Shown here: piece after piece, positions 1 to 11,188 of the stretch
Position numbering within the stretch: position 1 is the stretch's first letter
Layout of the letters: each line of letters begins with the position of its first letter
Source of the DNA: Nageia nagi
Taxonomy: Eukaryota > Pinophyta
Assembly (NCBI GenBank): GCA_050084985.1
Contig: JBITNC010000001.1
Span: forward strand, 197,842,001-197,906,000
Direction of reading: 5' to 3'
Length of the DNA: 64,000 nucleotides
Program-made: the position numbers and the translations under genes
The notes under the pieces: generated by a model
The model's input: the letters and a program-made list of their open reading frames with translations, nothing else
Databases searched by the model: none
What the model was told of the DNA's origin: nothing

Positions 1-1
1 T

Positions 2-958
2 CCAGTAAAAATTAAATTAATGGATTTAGGGATGGGAGAATATGACGTAGATGATGTGGTATTTAATATACCTTCATCACAAGAAATGGGAAGATTATTT
101 GAATCACCTAATGTAATTGGACAAATAGTACCTTTAGGAGAAGTACCTAATCAGACAATGTTTATCTATGCAGGGATAATAGATCCTGTGTCAACAATAC
201 CCAATCAAACATATGAAGGAAATTTCAATAGTGATATGAAATATTTATCGCCATGTTCAAGAACATTTGTCTTAAACTATTTTAACAAATATAATTGGCA
301 AGGATGAGGATTGGGTCGATATGAACAGGGTCCATGAGAAATAATTGAATTACGATACCAAGATCCCACTAATAAAAGGGGATTAGGTTATCAAAATAAA
401 TATAAAAATCTTGCTAAAGTGAGAAATTTAGGAGAAGAGAATTTGGATTATAATGAAGAAATTTTAGAAAAAGAATCCATAGTAACAGAAATTATTGATA
501 TAAGAGAAGAACAATTAAGTGAAATGGATGTCTTAGAAGGTGTCGAAATGCTCTTTATTAATAATATTGAGCCACCCTAGAATCATTCGTGCTTACTAAG
601 TGATATACAAGAAAAAATAAATAAAAATGCCAAATCATCAATCATTCCATATTTAGACATACCATCGATAAATATGGTTACAATAAAAGAGAATGATATT
701 GAAGATCAAAATAATGAACAAATAGATGAAGTTAACGAAAATCAAAATTTAATCAAAATAATATCCAATACTTCTACGGATGAAGTAATTGCTGATTTCT
801 CTCTTATATCATCTAATCCTTCGGTACATGAATTCAAAAACATAGATCACATATTTGGTTCCTATGAAAATCAAGTATGCATGAATGAACAAACTTAAGA
901 ATATGATGAAGAATATAGTGTTAACAACAACAGCTGGACACCAGTACCAAATCAATTA
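2..958 (+). pseudogene. O polyprotein: linker between protease and RT, first part
   Basis: One continuous reading frame with a few stops (near 305, 333, 580, 897). It starts with an LGMGEY motif and contains a KRGLGY motif; these are features of the acidic linker between retropepsin and RT in Tat-type elements. The rest is acidic and Asn-rich with no recognisable domain. The frame runs exactly into the RT part at 12,305 once element N and one copy of its 5-bp duplication are removed, so this is the same gene interrupted by N. The retropepsin active site itself is left of the window. Confidence 0.8.
954..958. repeat. Target-site duplication of N, left copy
   Basis: The five bases aatta directly precede the TG of the left LTR of N and recur directly after the CA of the right LTR at 12,303-12,307. 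Confidence 0.9.
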
Positions 959-1806
959 TGTTGCAGTGAAAATAGAGTTGGAATGTAGAATAACATGAAA
1001 TACAATTATTCTTAAATTTTCACTAAACCTCAAATTATGTAAAATAGGTAGAAATGTTGTAATTGTAAATTGATATTGATTTTCAGCTCAAACTACAATT
1101 TTCCCTTGGAAGGGACTTTTACAAATGCCATTTGCCAACATAAGAGTATTAGATCTCCATTGTTTTTGATTTGCTTGCTTCTCTCCTTGATATGAACAAC
1201 CTGTAAATCCTACACACATGCAAAAGATAATAACATCAAAGCATCTATGTATGACATGTATTAAATTGAAGCTAGCATAAAATAATAAAAGGTATGAGCT
1301 CACAAGATTTTGGTAGCATTACCCTACTTCAAAAATTAGGTCCGGTTTCTCCTAATTGTTTTGTATTAGCTTGTATTTATAGATTTTGGGTGAGATGTTC
1401 CAAGGCTGGTAAGGGGAAGTGAAAAGCCACCGTAGGTCGTAACTGACCCCCTCTATCCACATCATCTTGGAAAAATGAAATGTTTCAACTTTCTCTCACT
1501 ATTTTGGTTTCTATTTGGTTGTTACAGAGTTGCTGACGATTACTAGGTGGACATCGGTGATCATCCCAAAACATCGATGTTTGTTTTGGGTCGTCGGCGA
1601 TTGGTTTTCAATTTTTATAACAATATTAACATGATCGCCAAATAGCCAATTTTTATCGAAAAGGGGTCATGTGACCACTTATTTTGCATGTACTCAATGA
1701 GAGCTATAAAATAATATGGTTTTTAAACCTATTTTATATTGTCACAAGGAGCTATGATTATTTCAATGTTTACTAGTTAACAAGGGGACATTTTTAGGTG
1801 TCTACA
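959..1806 (-). repeat. N 3' LTR (left copy)
   Basis: Begins tgttgcagtg and ends gtgtctaca on the plus strand. It matches 11,454-12,302 along its whole length. On the element's own strand it contains, in order, a GGTCA-type palindromic box (1,665-1,676), a cluster of 20-bp periodic CpG motifs (about 1,530-1,612) and a TATA box (1,375-1,381). Confidence 0.93.
1375..1381 (-). promoter_or_regulatory. TATA box in the 3' LTR of N
   Basis: TATAAAT in the context ATCTATAAATACAAGC on the minus strand. The same context recurs in the other N LTR (11,870-11,876) and the O LTR (22,260-22,266), at a comparable distance from the 5' end of the LTR. It is the likely RNA polymerase II core promoter. Confidence 0.65.
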
Positions 1807-1820
1807 TTTTGCCCCTTTTT
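1807..1820 (-). other. Polypurine tract of N
   Basis: Reads aaaaaggggcaaaa on the minus strand, directly upstream of the LTR start tgtagacacc. This is the plus-strand primer site of reverse transcription and fixes the element's orientation. The identical tract occurs in O at 21,823-21,836. Confidence 0.88.
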
Positions 1821-1822
1821 GA

Positions 1823-1850
1823 ATTATCAACCAAAAATGCGGTTGATAAT
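1823..1850 (-). other. Hairpin next to the PPT of N
   Basis: Perfect 10-bp inverted repeat (attatcaacc / ggttgataat) with an 8-nt loop, two bases from the PPT. The homologous site in O (21,796-21,817) also folds, with different closing pairs. Confidence 0.6.
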
Positions 1851-2454
1851 TTCAAAAATATAGAATGAGAAGCTTTGTCGCTTGATTATTTGTTGTTGCT
1901 TTTTTATGATATAAGTTTTGACTCAATTTCTTAAATGAATCAAAATTTTGATCAAATTATGATAAAATGTGTTTTCATTTTACATTTGATGTAGTTTTGA
2001 AAATAAATTTGAATATACTTCAGAAGTGACTATTTTCAGTATGACAATGTGTTGAGCTTGTGTGATAGTTGCATGACATTTCTATTATGTCATTTTGCAT
2101 GTCTAAGCACACATGTACTGTATAAGTCCTCTTTAGTATATGAGTTTGATGGTGTTGTCCTTTGTCTCGACAATGGAGTTTCAAGATGATCTCCTGTAAT
2201 AATGATACATCACATTTTATCTCCTTTGATATTTGTAAATGTTAATGATATTTTTAAGAAATATCATCAAAATATTTTTTCGTATAAAGCTTAAGATCTT
2301 TTAGTAGGATATAATTATAGCTTCTTTGAATCAAAACTTATTATGTATATATATATATTTCATCATCTGGTGTTGTCATGAGGATAGTCCTTGCCATGAC
2401 TGAATATGATTTTTTTTTTTTTGACTTTTGCAATTAATACGTTTTGAAAATGAT

Positions 2455-2735
2455 ATTGTAATACATCAAATTACACTTATGTCAATCTCCATACTGTGTG
2501 CTATTTATGGTAGTTGCATGACAAGACTCTAGTTTGTCTCTGCATACCGAAGCGAGTATGTGATGGTAAGCTTATTTGATGTATACAATTTTGAGGTAGT
2601 AATGTTGTATATCAAAACTTCACTTATGTTTATCTCCATACGGTGTGCTGTTTATGGTAGTTGCATGACAAGACTCTAGTTGTCTCCGCATGCCGAAGCG
2701 AGTATGTGATAGGAAGCTTGTTTTGTATATACAAG
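2455..2735. repeat. 147-bp tandem duplication in the N 3' region
   Basis: Two copies sharing segments such as ttgcatgacaagactctag (2,514 and 2,661) and gaagcgagtatgtgat, offset by 147 bp. They differ mainly by transitions. Confidence 0.75.
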
Positions 2736-4445
2736 TCATCTTTCATTTTTCTCTGCTTTTGACCCAGCAGAATGGGTTTCATGATTATCTTTTGCATAAG
2801 TATTTTAGAATCATATTGAGCACAAATATCTTATTTTAGGTTATAGGCAATCATAATTGCCTTAACCGTGAGTAGACATATAACTTTTGATTTTGTAATT
2901 AACAATGTTTTGGGTATAATTTAAAAGAGATGTAGCCATGGTCTTACTTTATGATCATGGGCTTACTTTGATTGTGGTGTTGATCTTAGCATTATGGCCC
3001 CTTTTGAACTGACTAATGATGTCAGTGACGATGATGATAGACTATTCAAAAAACTAATACATATTAGCTAGTGAACAAGTAAGATGAATGTACGAATGAT
3101 TCTAACCTTATTGTTTTAATCATTTATGAGTGAACATAAGGTTTGATTTTAGGTCATGGTAAATTGTATTTACCCCAATTATCCAAGTATGATTTCTTGA
3201 GCTTTGTAATTGAAGTATTTTGAACACACATTGGTTGTACACCAAATAGGTACTAAAGGCTTGTTTCCATATATCTTTACATGGGTGTCTGGTATTTATC
3301 CAAGGGAATGTATGGAGCCGAGTCAGGTATATGACATGAAGTCCCCTTTGTGTGCACTGATTTGAATTTTGATTATTATATTTTACTCTAGAAAGGTAGG
3401 TTTTGCAAAAATCATTAGAATCATGCTTTTTGATGATTAGGGTTTCTTGAATACGTATAACAATAAGTGATGACTAAACATGCATAACATGACATATGAT
3501 TTGAACTAGGAAGTTCGTGATTCATTGTAAGATCATAAATAATAAATGGTGTTTGTCCTATCAAGGATTCATGATGAAATTATTTATGATTGAGTTTGCA
3601 TGTTTATTTGGTTATCTTTATTTATTTTTTAATGGCATGATGTGGTGATCAAACATAGTCATGTATCTTAAGAAGATACAAACAAACTAATATGTTATCA
3701 TTGTAGAATTATACAAATACCACTAGACTCATAAGTAGGTGATAATATACTTGAGGTTGGTAAGTGGTTAAATCAAGACTCGTACACTTGAGTTTATCAA
3801 CTTATGTATGAATATTTTAAATCTTGATTTTGTTGGTTGACGGTAGAGGCAAATGATTTGCTTTGGGTCATGGACAATCATAGTTGCCCAAATTATGATC
3901 AAACATAAACTTTTTGAATTTTCGCAATCAAAGTATTTTGAAAACAGGTTCTACACCTTACTAGGTATTCATGCTTGCCTACATATGCTATTTCATGGAA
4001 AAATTTATTCCATAGGCTCTTTGCCATTAGCATGTATGCGACATGGAGTCTTTTCAAAGTAGATAACATTTTAATGTTTGATAATTTTGCTATTTGCCCT
4101 AGCATAATGGATTTCATTGTCATTTCTTGCAAAAATCATTATCAAAGATTTCGGGATGGAATTGTTTATAATTTGATATCATCAAAGATTCATGATGAGG
4201 AATATGATGATAACAATTATCCCATTAAAGACGTATGGGATTATTATTGTATTTTTATTTTTTATATGTTGATTTTGATATTATTAAATATCTTCAAATT
4301 TAAGGATAATGATTTGAAAAATTGCAGTATTAGATTGTATCATTTATCAAACTTGGCTACTAATACTTTTTATTTTATGATAACATGTACAAAAGGATAT
4401 GGAACAAGATGTAGCACACATTCAATTTATGGGTAGATGATAATG

Positions 4446-4830
4446 AATGGAAAGGGGAGAAGAACATCGACTTCCAATTCAAAGGGAAGAGCAATTTTTT
4501 ACTCTCGATCCCAAGGAATGATGTAAGCTTTTTAACGATGTTCTAAGGGGTTAAAATGGATGGGATATGATAGGAAAAGAACATTGACTTCCAATTCAAT
4601 GGGGAGAATAATTTCTTATTCTCGATCTCAAAGAATAATGGAAGCTATAAAATTTAACAATGTTCTAGGGTTGATTTTTATCAATCTACTAAGGATAATT
4701 TCTTGCTTAAACTTGTAGATAAGAATAGAAGCAAAAGGTTTTAACAACAACAATGTTCACTCCCATATTAATGGGGAGAGCAATTACTCGCTCTTTTTCT
4801 CAAATAATATGGAAGCACCTCCTATTTAAT
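4446..4830. repeat. Three degenerate tandem copies in the N 3' region
   Basis: Copies begin near 4,460, 4,572 and 4,745. They share gacttccaattcaa and a run like ggggagagcaatt...ctcgatct...aatgg...aagct. Non-coding. Confidence 0.55.
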
Positions 4831-5179
4831 AATCGATAAATATGGATTAGGAAATATATGGATGTTGGATATAAATATGAAAGTTGGTATAGTATAATGT
4901 GTATGAGGGATGGTGGATGTTAATATGAAAATAGTATAACAAATGAATAGACATAGGATGTATTGGGTATTTAGAGAGATAAACTAATCAACTCATCAAG
5001 GCATTGATAAACATAAGTGTAATATTAATTACTATGTAATAATAAATAATATGGGATGGAGGCATGGGATGATGAAGAAATGTAATGATCATAATATTCA
5101 AGTTGACCATATTAACCAATCACCATTAGATTTTTCCTTCTTTAGATGATAAAAAAAAAGTCATGATGTTCTCAAAATT

Positions 5180-5590
5180 ATCATAGACTCATGTGTGTAC
5201 AATGATATTTATTTCCATCTCTAGACAATCTCAAACTAAATGTCACAAGAGCATAAAATATATAAGCTAGTTCATCCATATGAAACGTACAGAGGTCCAT
5301 AGGAAAGAAGGTTGCTAAGCAATATGGACATGTCACCACTCGTAAGGTATGCCCCATTGCCAGATAGGCATCTATAGCCTCGATGAGGATTAACCCCTCG
5401 ATCCTACTACAACCTTGCTTTACTGCCAGTCAGGCATCCATAGCCCCGGTAGAGGATATTGTAATCACCCAAGAATCATTGATATAATGTAGTAATTCTT
5501 TTTTTTTTGTCATCTCTTTTCACCTTTTTTTTTTGTTAACTCTTTTCACCTTTTTTTTTTTAAATATCAAATGATTCTTGGGTTCGAGAT
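5180..5590. repeat. Conserved GC-rich island of N (inverted partner at 17.4-17.8 kb)
   Basis: Matches O 17,360-17,760 on the opposite strand. The core (5,290-5,490) is clearly more GC-rich than its surroundings and holds two direct copies of a motif like gccagtcaggcatccatag, about 80 bp apart. It ends in a long inverted repeat (left arm cccaagaatcatt near 5,468, right arm aatgattcttggg near 5,569) whose loop is a T-rich tract with a short duplication. No coding potential seen. Confidence 0.75.
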
Positions 5591-6126
5591 GAAGCGAATA
5601 ATAGGATGAACATGTAATACTTTCGCTTGAAATCATGTTCTTGTAACACCTCATTCTTGACTATTTTAAGATTATTTAAATGTGAAGATGTGTATGAGTC
5701 TATAATAACCTTAAGTGTATCATAATCATGTTTGTTTATCATCCAAAATTTCAAAAATTTCATGATGAAGGTTGGTAAAGTCAATAAGAATATTAATTTC
5801 ATAAACTATTTCTTTTACAATAAGTATTAAACATATTTGTATAATGGTATGGAAGTGATCATGGATAATGTATAGTATATATGCCTTGATGAATTGTTAG
5901 AATATAATCTGATACTCAAATATTCCAACATAATGGGGGATGAATATGAGGTGGAAAAATAGGAAGACATGGAAATGCAATAAACATATTATAACCTATC
6001 AGATATGATCATTTTAGTTTTAATCATATTTTGATGTTTGTGTGATTTCTAAATCATGTTTTAATGATTTTTTTTTTTTGATGGAGGGCAATTGCCCCAA
6101 TGTGATCTATGTAAAATATGAGGAGA
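5591..6126. other. N spacer, no gene seen
   Basis: AT-rich sequence between the conserved island and the protease-containing ORF. Its first about 50 bp still match O near 17,360. In an autonomous relative RT to integrase would lie here, but none is recognisable. Confidence 0.5.
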
Positions 6127-6963
6127 TCAAAAGTAAGATGGGGGAGGACTGCCCCAATGTGAACGATGTGAAGGAGATTGAATATCCTTATACAAATAAC
6201 ATAATTCATCATTGTTTAATTGTGTGGAATGTATGTATGTATTTTGTAGATGATGTAAATTGTTATGTATCAATAAAGGTATATCTACTTCAAGTTGTCT
6301 ATCATCCATCAAATCATGAAGGGCATGATTTAATTGGTGGCAATGTTTAGTATCATGCCCCAATTGATGATGATAAACATGATGTCCATACTTATCATAT
6401 TTTATTGACTTAGGCTTTAGATTTTCTTTCATTATATGATCTACCACCCTCTTAGGTTGTTTCGATGATTGCATTCCATCATTGTAATCATATTTGGATT
6501 TTGATTTCCATCTCATATCTTTATGATTATGCTCTTGCCTAGCAGAGATGGATGATGATTTCCCCTCTAAATTTTGCATAGGAGGTTTCATTTTCGATGA
6601 TTTTGTAATATTATAATGTAAGTATGGATTTTCATCTCTTCGTACATAATAGAGTACTCCCTCATGAATGTATTTTAGACAACCATGAAATGTAGATGGG
6701 ACACATTCCATTTCTTGAATCCATGGTCTACCTAAAAGAATATTATATTGTTCAATGTTCCCTTCAATGATATATAATGATGTTTGTATCATCTTACATC
6801 CGATGGTGATGGGTAACACTATCAACCCTATTTTTGAACATAAGGCATTATTAAATGCTTTTATTTGTAATGATGGTAAAGAAATATGAGAGAAAGGAAG
6901 ATTAAATTTGTGATATGCTAATGTAGATATGATATTGACATCTGACCCTTCGTCTATTAACAT
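6127..6963 (-). pseudogene. N retropepsin and second zinc-knuckle-like segment
   Basis: 278 codons open on the minus strand, in frame with gag upstream. The first half is a retropepsin: the active-site triad region reads DEGSDVNIIS, where DSG or DTG would be expected, and further on is the flap/C-terminal motif YNILLGRPWI followed by PSTFHGCLK. The second half is basic and His-rich. It ends with YHHQLGHDTKHC plus HALHDLMDDRQLEV, which closely resembles a gag zinc knuckle and its flank, with the first Cys replaced by His. A knuckle after the protease is not the usual gag-PR order. The frame ends without passing into RT. Confidence 0.8.
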
Positions 6964-8793
6964 CCTCTTAACAATTTTACCATTTACTTTACCGATGACA
7001 TGGAGAGGTGGATCTAACCCTTCAAGTCCCTTGTTTGATTATCTCTCATGGTCATAAAAAGAAATTATAGGTTGATGTATCAATGGAGGAACTTGCATTT
7101 TGGATTTTTGATTATATGATATATCAATTTATTTTTCTTATATGTTTTGAGTTCCAGTATCAACTCCAATTATTCTTATAATAGGTTGATTACTTGGATT
7201 CTAGGTGGGTGTCACTTGACTGTAATTAGGTACAATAGATACTATATTTACTTGATATGAAGGAAGTGAGTCTTGATAATTTTTTAAATTTTGATCTGAA
7301 ATAGAAGTATGTTCTTCAACTTCCAAGTTATTATCTTTGATTGAATTTTGAGTTCTATTTCTCAATGCTAGACAATTTTTTGTACTATGACCTCTTTGAT
7401 GGTGATAATTACAATACTCAATTTTGTTATATTTTTCTTTTCTTGTAATTTTTATTTCATCGTATTTAATCTTGACCTTCTCAATTATAGTTGCTTGAGC
7501 AATAACTTCTTCGAGAGTATTATATTGTTGGATTTGTAATATACTAGCTATAGGCCTTAAACAATTTTGACTGAATAATTTAACTAACTCCTCCTAAGGT
7601 AAGGTATAGGGCATGCCATAGAGTATATCCCTCCATATTGAAACAAAGTCAACAATTGATTCATTCTGAGATTGTTTTAGTTCTACAAGATCCATAATAG
7701 AAGATACCTCTTTGATATAAATCCTAAAATGTTGTAAGAACAAGTTTGCCAATTGAGGAAATGAATAAATACTATGTCATGGCAAATTATTATACCATTC
7801 CAAGGCTTAGGCTGCAAGCATCATGGGGAACAAACGTAGCATCAAGTCCTCATCATTATAAATTAGGTAATTTGAAAACTTAAACCACCTTAAATGTTCC
7901 TTAGGATCCTTATTTCCTATAAAAGGAATTATCTTAGCCATTTCAAAGTTGTAAGGTAATTTTTTCTTAGGAACACTTGGATGGATGGGTTCATTGCAAA
8001 TATTATCATATGTCAACTTCTCGAACCTTGATATGTTCATTTCTTTATTCATGAAATCCTTCATGAAATCTTCTAATTCTTTATCTATCCAACTACCCTG
8101 AGGATGTTTTTGGTATCTTCTATGATTGGTATTTCTTTCTGAATTTAGGTTTGAATTATAAGATTCATCATCAGAAGGAGATCTTGATAACAATGATGAA
8201 GATGATAATGATGGAAGATTAGAAGGTAAGTGATGCCCTTACATTAAATTTCTAAGAGTTGTAGATGGTTGTACTTTATTTTTTCGAGACTTCTCATGAA
8301 GTAACCAACTATCTCGAACTTTTTGTTTTACCTTATCAAAAATTTGTCGTTATTTTTCAAGCTTTTGCTTTTCTTTTTCTTTGAGTTCTATATTCTTTTC
8401 TTTAAGTTTGGCTTCCTCTTCTAACTTACTTTGAACATATTCATATATTTTACTAAAGTTTATAGTTTCTTCATAATCTCTCTCTATGTGTTTTCTCTTT
8501 GCCTCCAACTCCACAAAAGAGGGTATCTCTCCTACCTTGAATTGTTTAGCTAAAGCTTTTCTACATTTTTCTTACGATGAGGGTTTCTCACAGGTGTAAG
8601 GATCATAGAAGAATTTGTTTGAGATCTTACATTGAGGATTTTTTTGTGAGGTTCTTATTGAATACAAGGTCATTCTATCAAAATCTTCCATACAAGACCT
8701 AGCCCTATGAAGTGTTTTTTGATAGGTGGGGTCAGTTATCCTAGCTTGTGAAGAGGGGCTTTGAGGTTGATAATCTAAACTCTCAAGAGGCAA
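6964..8793 (-). pseudogene. N gag (capsid and zinc knuckle)
   Basis: Same frame as the protease with a few stops. It holds a coiled-coil Lys/Glu-rich part (about 8,340-8,480), then the retrotransposon gag domain (KEHLRWFKFSNYL, then ALEWYNNLP, then FLQHFRIY and ESIVDFVSIWRDI). A zinc knuckle of the CX2HX4HX4C form (CNYHHQRGHSTKNC) follows near 7,400. This is the structural protein that packages element RNA. Stops near 7,590, 7,780, 8,240 and 8,570 make it non-functional as a single protein. Confidence 0.82.
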
Positions 8794-9840
8794 TTCTCTT
8801 TGTTGATTAGAGTAAGAGTCTTGATATATCCATACTTGGTAATTAAGTGGTGATGATAATTGCGCCCAAGCTTGACTCTTTGGTTTGCATAAGTTTTTAC
8901 ATCATGCTTTTGTCTCATCTCTTCTTGTCTCATTTCTTTGACAAACTCATTGAAGGTTTTGTCATGTTGATCGTGAGAAGAACATGCTTGTTGTTGTTTA
9001 TGGGATTCCCTTTGCAAAATATTCTTAGCTTTTTCATCATAGAAAATATTCCTAAGTAATTTATTTGTTGTAGGGCTATCTTCTTTATCACATTCCCAAA
9101 TTTTCATTAAGCTAGTTTGATATTTTGAAGGTATTTTTAGTGGGTTCGAACAACATTCATCCTCATAAAACTTTGTATCATTATCATGATGTGTTGTTTC
9201 CCCACATGGATGTTCATTCCTAAGCTCATGTGTGTTGGCTTTGGAAATTTTATTTTTATATTTTTCATTTCTTTGTGATTGAAATTATTGAGATTCAATA
9301 ATACAATCTATGGATTTTTTAATTCTTATGTGAGGCTCTCCAATTTCTACTTGTGATGGGAATGAACAAGTTTCATCCTTGAACTCAAGAATATCATGAG
9401 ATTCATGGGAATCAATAGAAGGTCTTGTAGCCTCAAGAAGGGGATAAGAATGAAATTGCAATTATGAAGAATGCTCTAAAAGATCCTCAAGATTCATGTC
9501 AAACTCCTCTTCTTTAATATCATATTCATCCCAAGGTTGGGGTGAAGACATCAAGGTATATAACTCTAGGAGGTCATATGATTTAGCATAGGATGTTGCA
9601 TCAAGGCCTTTGGCATTAATACTCGATTCATCCCTTAGCAAATTGAATTAATTAGGTTTGATAGTCTCGAAAGGAGATGCACAACAAGATTTTAATTTGA
9701 TGAGATATATCGATGAGTTTTCAATCTTTATGATGGGCTCATTATTTTCAATGTCAAACTCATCCCATCATGAGGGCGAAGGAATGGAAGAACTATACTC
9801 TAGCTCTTCATGGGATCTAACAAGACTTTCTGAGGATTGA
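8775..9840 (-). pseudogene. N N-terminal extension upstream of gag
   Basis: Open on the minus strand with few stops (for example near 9,465 and 9,285). The best ATG I can see is at 9,497, but the frame stays readable towards 9,840. The product would be acidic and Ser/Glu-rich, then Gln/Lys-rich, with no domain I recognise. A frameshift near 8,785 separates it from gag. Some Tat-lineage elements (Ogre) have an extra ORF before gag; whether this is the same is unknown. Confidence 0.55.
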
Positions 9841-10259
9841 AGAAGAGGTATAGTACATTGTTATATCTTTGCTAAATATGCTAAAAGCTTTTCAATGTCG
9901 ATATGAAAATTATTCTTCACAACCTTTGAAGTAGAATAGGTATCTAAGGTTGTCTTGGCAAGATGTGACCATATTCTTTGTATGTTTAGTTTTAATTTGA
10001 TAGAAAAAGGAACATAATTCAAAAGTGCTACCCAAACAAACCTCATAATGATAAAATTCCTTTAAGACCTTATGAAATGCATTTAAACAAGTAAAATACA
10101 TTTATGCATACTACCCTCCCCAACATTCATGTCCATTTACTTATCTTATCTTAATGTGATATAATCAAAAGTTTATTTTAAGTGGATCTTTGACCTTAAT
10201 AAACCCTGTTGTTCTTTTTTAATTATAATGTGATTCATTATGCAACCTCTTAATGATGT

Positions 10260-10850
10260 TCATTAACTCCTTTCAGCTGTGGAAGTTTTATATGTGATAA
10301 ATTTCCTCTTCTTACTAGTCATATATCTCTTCAACCTCCAATGGAGTGGTAAGAGCAGACTTAGTAAAAAGCCATTAAGTGTAGATAAATTAATTGAGGT
10401 TCAATTACTCCTCCAAGAGTCATATATCCATTCAACCTCCAATGGAGTGTTAAGGGAAAACATCTTTAAGAGTGTTAATGTGAAGTATATTTCCAAATAA
10501 GATGTGAATAAATTTTACCTCTTTCACTTAACTTATTTCTGATCACTTAGGATCGCTTGAGGTGCAAAAGTGAGAACATACTTTTTTAAGTGAAAGTACT
10601 TAGTGCATTCAAATCCCTCCAATTCATTAACCTTTTAATATGATTTACAGTACCCAAAACTCAATTTATTTTCCTTAAGGTTCCTTCCAAATTAAGTGTG
10701 ATTCATTTACTCCTTCCAATTATGGAAGTATTATGTGTAGTAAATTACCTCCTCTTACTAGTCACATATCCCTTCAACCTCCAATGGAGTGGTAAGGGTA
10801 GACTTGGTAAGAGGTCATTATGTGTGGATAAATTAACCAAATTAATGATA
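10260..10850. repeat. Leader repeats with ctcca-a-tggag palindrome
   Basis: The palindrome is at 10,336-10,346, 10,437-10,447 and 10,779-10,789, each within caacctccaatggagtg. The first and third copies lie in longer homologous units (10,265-10,395 and 10,710-10,845) that also share a gtgtagataaattaa-like end. Confidence 0.7.
10541..10586 (-). promoter_or_regulatory. Leader motif of N, copy 1
   Basis: Plus-strand gatcacttaggatcgcttga followed by a tgcaaaagtgagaacat segment. It resembles 10,902-10,945 and the leader of element A (49,497-49,545 and 49,599-49,642). Function unknown; position fits an RNA packaging or dimerisation signal. Confidence 0.45.
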
Positions 10851-10901
10851 GTGTGAATGTGAAAGAAAAGAAGAATTAATTACTCCTTCTTATCAGGTCT
10901 A

Positions 10902-10945
10902 TTCTGGTCACCTTAGATCGCATGAAGCGCGAAGGGAGAGCATAA
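10902..10945 (-). promoter_or_regulatory. Leader motif of N, copy 2
   Basis: Plus-strand ggtcaccttagatcgcatga followed by agcgcgaagggagagcat. This is the most GC-rich copy and closest to the A version (ggggagagcat). Confidence 0.5.
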
Positions 10946-11188
10946 GTAAACAAGATAAAAAGTATTAATGTGTACGTACCATTCATCCAAACTATGAAAA
11001 TAAATACATAACATTATACATAAAGTAAATTAATAAAAAATATGCATTTAACCTTTTCTACCTGTTCTTATATGCATTCTAGGCAAAGGAATCACATTCA
11101 AAAGTATCCTTCCATTTTAACAATATATTATATATTTTATTTTATTTTTTTAGAAATAAAAAAAGGAGACAAAATGACCTAGAATATG

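Larger units (their letters stand above)
1851..5180. other. N 3' non-coding region
   Basis: About 3.3 kb without a gene I can support. The part up to about 2,240 matches O's 3' region (about 21,350-21,822, inverted). The rest has degenerate tandem repeats: a 147-bp unit twice at about 2,455-2,735, a looser repeat around 2,840, 3,155 and 3,870, and a unit of about 110-170 bp three times at 4,446-4,830. The open frames here show no domain and are probably chance. Confidence 0.6.

Noticed and set aside
3975-4436. 153-codon open frame on the plus strand in N
   Set aside because: AT-rich, no domain, not conserved in O, and lies in 3' non-coding sequence.
6042-6350. Plus-strand open frame of 102 codons
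   Set aside because: It overlaps the protease/knuckle frame of N on the other strand and shows no domain.
9910-10101. Short minus-strand frames before the N extension
   Set aside because: Overlapping frames in the leader without a domain or continuity with gag.
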